Source of the DNA: Lingula anatina
Taxonomy: Eukaryota > Brachiopoda > Lingulata > Lingulida > Lingulidae
Length of the DNA: 64,000 bases
Assembly: GCF_001039355.2 (NCBI RefSeq)
Contig: NW_019774480.1
Coordinates: forward strand, 315,067 to 379,066
Direction: 5' to 3'
Shown here: in pieces, positions 59,701-64,000 of the stretch
Position numbering within the stretch: the stretch's first letter is position 1
Layout of the letters: every line of letters starts with the position of its first letter
Notes under the pieces: generated by a model
Databases searched by the model: none
Seen by the model: only the letters and a program-made list of their open reading frames with translations
What the model was told of the DNA's origin: nothing
Program-made: the position numbers and the translations under genes

Positions 59701-60513
59701 TTACTCCAGTTCCACAATGACTGCCTCTTCATCCACAGTGTCTCCGGCTTTGAAGTTTACTGCTTTCACCTACAAATATTAGATAGTAATTTTCTATTAT
59801 ATTGTTCCAGGTTATAAAATCTTGAATTTAGTAAAGTTCTTGGTGATGAGATTAATTTACTTTGGCACTTTTTTTGTTGCTGTTGACCAAAATTTTGATT
59901 AAACAGATTGTATTTGTTTTGAAAGTCATATTTTACATAATGATCATTAAATGTTTTGAATATCAGCATGCTCTGTATAAAACCAACTGCAATCAGCTAA
60001 CAGGTGAAAATCAAAAAGACAAAGAAGGCAAATTGTTGGCTAGAACATACTCCATGAAAAGCAATTTTACTTTCATTATTTTTTTTTTCATTCCTTAAAA
60101 CCCATCTTCAAAATTCCAATAGACTGAAAAAAGTTCATTTTACATTTATCAGTTCAAATTCTTATAGAAAAATCTTTTCAATGAAGAAAAACAATTTTTC
60201 AGAAACATAATTTTAAAATCATTAAAAATAAATTCATGTGTAGCATCTGTGGTGCTTTTTCTGTATATACAATAGAACTATAAGGTAGCCTGTTTATCAA
60301 TATTGTTGCTATCAGGAATGTTCTTACTTTAAGAATTTATGACTTGAAAAAATACAATATCTGTAAAATTAATAATTTTGCCCCCACTGAAAAGATCGAG
60401 TCATTACCGCACCTTTCCGTCTCTTGCTGCAGGCAGACTGTTCTGCATCTTCATGGCCTCCAGTACACACATTTCCTGTCCCTCAGATACCTGGAGACAT
60501 AGAAATAAATTAT

Positions 60514-60552
<39 letters not shown>

Positions 60553-63249
60553 AGGCACTGGCACTCATCATCGGGCCAATTAATAATGATACTGGTAATA
60601 ATTATTGAGTAAACAAAATGACAAAAGAATAAGCTAGTGAGTCAACAGAGTTCCACCATCATGATTAACATGTCTACATGTTGATCATTACTATATGATG
60701 CTTTATAAATGTTTCTTATTTTAAATACTACCAGTCTACCACCAATGTTCTAGCCATAGTCCCAGTTTTCTTGTCCCGACCATGGGCATCTCTGCCATTC
60801 CCCCACAAGGGCCCTATATCATATTAAATATTAAAACCCTCCAGACCACCTATAACAATATACATAACACTTACATTCTGCCCCACTTCCACAGCCACTG
60901 ACTTGACCAGTCCTGGCATAGGGGCCATCACCATGCTGCTCAGGTCTGCTTCCTGCTTGGTGATCATATACTGATACATGTCACTGTACTCCTGGGGCAT
61001 CACATGCAGGCTGAACTGAAAGGGATTCACATGGCATATAATGAAAGGGATTCACATGGCAAAGGATGAAAGTGATTCACATGGCATATCATAAAAGTGA
61101 TTCACATGGCATATAATGAAAGGGATTCACATGGCATATAATGAAAGTGATTCAGATGGTACAAGATGAAACTGACTCACATGGCATTAGATGAATGTGA
61201 TTCATATGGCATAATATGAAACAGATTCACATGGCTTTAGTTGGAAAGTTATTTATATAGCAATTTTAATTACCAAAATATTAATATATCTATAAATTTC
61301 AAAGCTAGTAAGCAGGACAAAATAGGGGTAATTAAATAAGGGCTCTCCACGTGAAAAAACCAACATCTACCAAAAAAAAAAAATTATTTAAGTTAAGCTG
61401 TAACATATTAAATGGAAATTCTATTGAACTTACCACTGTTCCGAGATACCTTAGTTTCACAACGCCTCTGGCCTCTTTTATGGGAATCTTTGTTAGGAGC
61501 TATTTGAAAAAGAAACAGACTGAATATAAATTTTCTACACTACGATCAGGAAAATAATGGGACGAGGCTCTTTGACTAGTCTTTAGGATCCTAATTATTT
61601 CTGAAATATGGTTATGTCTGAGACCAAACAGATAAAAGCTAATGAATGACATAATGGGACAATTTACATAATAATTTAAACAAGTGGATTAATAAACATA
61701 TGCATAGAGATATAGACAAATCTTTAGGCCGCTCGAAATTTTTATCTCCAACATACCATTTGTCACACTTAATATAGAGTCACAATTAAAATCTTCAACA
61801 TGCTGTCACATATGAATATTGTTCCATATGACAAACTGTCACATCTGACACAATGCTACACTCAACACAAACTCCTACATATTACACAGATACACCTTTG
61901 ACACAATCACACCTGAAAGCCACATCTAACACAATGTCACCCCTAAACAGCACATCTACCACAGTCACATCTACCACACTCACAGTCACATCTACCACAC
62001 TCACAGTCACACCTACCACACTCACAGTCACACCTACCACACTCACAGTCACACCTACCACACTCACAGTCACACCTACCACACTCACAGTCACACCTAC
62101 CACACTCACAGTCACACCTACCACACTCACAGTCACATCTACCACACTCACAGTCACATCTACCACACTCACAGTCACACCAAACACACTTAGAGTCATA
62201 CTTACCATCATTGTCTCAATGTCTCCATTGATTTGAGCTTCTATGACATTAAAACCAAGAGTGAAATTATCTGCCACATCAAAAGTCTCCTCCCCAATAG
62301 TAACCTGGTGGATAAAAAACATTTCAATATATTGATATTGTTACACAGATACATGGTACATGTGATATTGGGTTACATCTTTTTACAGTATAGTTTCTAC
62401 ATATCTCCTTAAGCTCATTTTTCAAGGTGTTATGTAATTGATAGCAATTAATTGAAAATGGATTATTGCATTTGGGATTTGCAAAGAAGAGATATAACAT
62501 TAATATTTATATGTCATTTATATGTCAGACTGAAGTCTTTGATAACAATTTTATACATGCAATATTTTTAGGAAGAGTAATTAGTGAAACAGAGACAAAT
62601 TTAAATGCTAATTTGCTAAACATCCGGTAAGAAATAATTATTCCAAGTACACTTGGAAAAGATTAAATACTGATCTTAAAAAACATTTAATAATATAACA
62701 CTCATGCAAAGCAACAAGAAATATAATGCAGAAAGGTTTAGAATACACAAATCAAATATATATATATATATATATTTGAATCTAGGGACATCAGTCTTGC
62801 AAAAGTGCACTATTTGTCGTTGTGAAGAATCAATCAGACGACAAAAAATTTTCATCACAAGAATAGTCAATAGTAAACTATATGAACATATTTAAATCTT
62901 ATTTTTTATTAACATTTTCAACTGTTTTAATCGATAGTTCAAACACATTGAATTGTATCTTGGTACACAGCAGTCAAATGATGGTGACTAATAAGCCTAA
63001 GACTAATATCCAAATATTTACATGTTGGAAACTTTAAGCCATTCAAAGATGCTGCAAATTCAAACACTTCCCCTCTTGGAACAATCTTGAGAAAAATGAA
63101 AAACTTCATGATAAGTTTCCTTACGTTTTTGTTAATCTGTACAAAATGTCCAAAATATCTTTTATGAACTGAGATTGCCTCCAGCAAAGAATATTATTTA
63201 AAACATACCTTGGAAACATTACTGGTTTCTTTCAAAAGCACATTCATGT
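59701..63249 (-). CDS. PCCA: Propionyl-CoA carboxylase alpha subunit, C-terminal exons
   Basis: Minus-strand exons: 63209-63249 (tentative), 62206-62304, 61434-61499, 60875-61015, 60413-60490 and 59701-59769 (TAA 59701-59703). The last five join in phase 0. They encode the carboxylase linker (VTIGEETFDVADNFTLGF, then VVKLRYLGTV), and the start of the biotinyl domain (MVMAPMPGLVKSVAVEVGQN). Next come the biotin attachment site EAMKMQNS and the domain end (FKAGDTVDEEAVIVELE). The lysine of EAMKMQN carries biotin. The MQN form is that of PCCA; pyruvate and methylcrotonyl-CoA carboxylases have MET or MEH here. The enzyme converts propionyl-CoA to methylmalonyl-CoA in mitochondria, with PCCB as partner. 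N-terminal biotin carboxylase exons lie beyond the window end. Confidence 0.9.
60413..60490 (-). other. PCCA: PCCA exon with the biotinylation site
   Basis: This 26-codon exon reads VSEGQEMCVLEAMKMQNSLP and then AARDGK. It is the beta hairpin with the target lysine. Its donor is gtgcgg, a weaker site than the others in this gene. Spacing to the C-terminus (41 residues after the Lys) fits the family's usual length of about 35-40. Confidence 0.9.
60519..60551. repeat. Poly-A tract in a PCCA intron
   Basis: About 33 A, some 28 bp upstream of the acceptor of exon 60413-60490. Read on the minus strand it is a poly-T tract that could serve as the pyrimidine tract. Confidence 0.85.
61017..61245. 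repeat. 25-bp minisatellite abutting a PCCA splice acceptor
   Basis: About nine copies of gaaagggattcacatggcat plus ataat, starting right at the acceptor of exon 60875-61015. On the minus strand each unit ends in atccctttc, so the first unit supplies the pyrimidine tract of the acceptor ccctttcag. Copies far from the exon are more diverged. Confidence 0.9.
61965..62190. repeat. 21-bp minisatellite beside a PCCA splice donor
   Basis: About ten copies of the 21-bp motif cacctaccacactcacagtc plus a, ending some 15 bp from the donor of exon 62206-62304. As 21 is a multiple of three, long repeated ORFs appear on both strands (for example TVTPTTL); they are intronic and not genes. Looser relatives of the motif extend back to about 61850. 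Confidence 0.9.
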
Positions 63250-64000
63250 CTTAAGATTCAAAACATTTCATATCCCATCTAAGAAGCTATTGCCTGTAAG
63301 CTAAGAAACCAAACTTTTCAACAAAATAAATATCTGACATATAACTGTAGGAGTATTTATAAAAGCAGTAGCAACATAAAATCTTAAATTGCAGCACAAA
63401 ATTATAAAGAGTCCATCTAATAAATGAAAAAGACTAGACCAAAATGAAGGTTGCATTGTATAATCTGCATGTGTCGAACATGGAAAAAATAGAAATTGTA
63501 GAAAAAATAAATGTTTTTTTTTTCAAGCAAAAAGCAGTTCCCAAGTGTTAGGCTTCACCAAAGCCATGCATGTGAAATGCAGAAGCAGCTTAATAAGAAG
63601 TATTTGGTTATTATAACATAAAGGCTCCAGTTCATGAAATAATGTTGTCATCAGATGACCAGTTTATATATCAAAATGGGGTCTCTTCATAAAGATACCC
63701 CACTGAGATTCAGATTAATGAATCCCTACTAAAGAAATGGGATAGATTCATACATTTTCCCCCATCTGGATTATATCACTGGAAGTTTATTAAATGAGTT
63801 TTGATCACTGCTGTGGTCCTTCTTAAAAATTTGTCCACAACAGGTAACTGATCCACCTGAGAAGATTGATTCACGGATAGTTGTCAACAAAAGGACCACT
63901 GGTTTAAATCTCAGAGGGAATATCAGTGGTATAATCCAAAGGAAAAAAAAAACAATTTTTTCAAATGTTAACTTGAATAAATGAACTGAGATCAGAGTAT
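63250..64000. other. PCCA: PCCA intron, no further exon recognised
   Basis: AT-rich sequence upstream (minus strand) of the tentative exon 63209-63249. No other segment with biotin carboxylase motifs is visible to the window end. Confidence 0.5.

Noticed and set aside
61965-62190. Regular short repeats as a possible CRISPR array
   Set aside because: Units are directly adjacent with no unique spacers, in an intron of an animal gene. It is a minisatellite.
61853-62322. Long repetitive ORFs on both strands (TVTPTTL and VTVSVVG repeats)
   Set aside because: They arise from a 21-bp intronic minisatellite in PCCA. Only 62206-62304 on the minus strand is exon.

Overview
This is nuclear DNA of an animal, almost certainly a marine invertebrate. 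The genes are split by GT-AG introns and encode metazoan extracellular modules (vWD, EGF, cadherin, PAN/apple, CUB, sushi). The non-coding DNA is AT-rich and full of microsatellites, LINE fragments, fold-back elements and DNA transposons. I cannot fix the phylum: nothing here separates a lophotrochozoan from an invertebrate deuterostome. Most of the ORFs visible in the window are not genes, so the gene models below were built by joining exons by hand from splice signals, reading phase and domain continuity.

Layout. 1-2.4 kb: three tandem copies of a satellite-like unit with an internal 29-bp minisatellite. 5.18-7.94 kb: a DNA transposon with ~44-bp terminal inverted repeats and a probable 3-bp target duplication. 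8.1-15.1 kb (+): 3' end of a gene for a type I membrane protein with vWD, about ten EGF modules, two cadherin repeats, one transmembrane helix and a short tail; its 5' exons lie upstream. 15.4-19.8 kb: dispersed repeats and the 5' half of a decayed LINE. 18.8-30.1 kb (-): gene A, a complete 12-exon gene for signal peptide, PAN, three CUB domains, Ser/Thr-rich stalk, two sushi domains, transmembrane helix and basic tail (about 1012 aa). 30.7-39.5 kb: a near-identical second copy of the 5' two thirds of gene A, starting at a single N (30727). It is most simply an unmerged allele. 41.4-53.9 kb (-): gene B, a tandem paralogue of gene A (about 930 aa) with a different signal-peptide exon and a decayed LINE in one intron. 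56.8 kb: tRNA-Lys(CTT). 59.7-63.3 kb (-): 3' exons of propionyl-CoA carboxylase alpha (PCCA), including the biotinyl-lysine motif.

Genes A and B and the vWD/EGF/cadherin gene all look like cell-surface proteins that bind ligands or neighbouring cells. A and B are a young tandem pair with an unusual domain order and a stalk of variable length, and are the best candidates here for an undescribed receptor family. PCCA and the tRNA are housekeeping genes. The large-scale repetition at 23-39 kb is partly real (gene A versus gene B) and partly a probable assembly artefact (the two copies of gene A).
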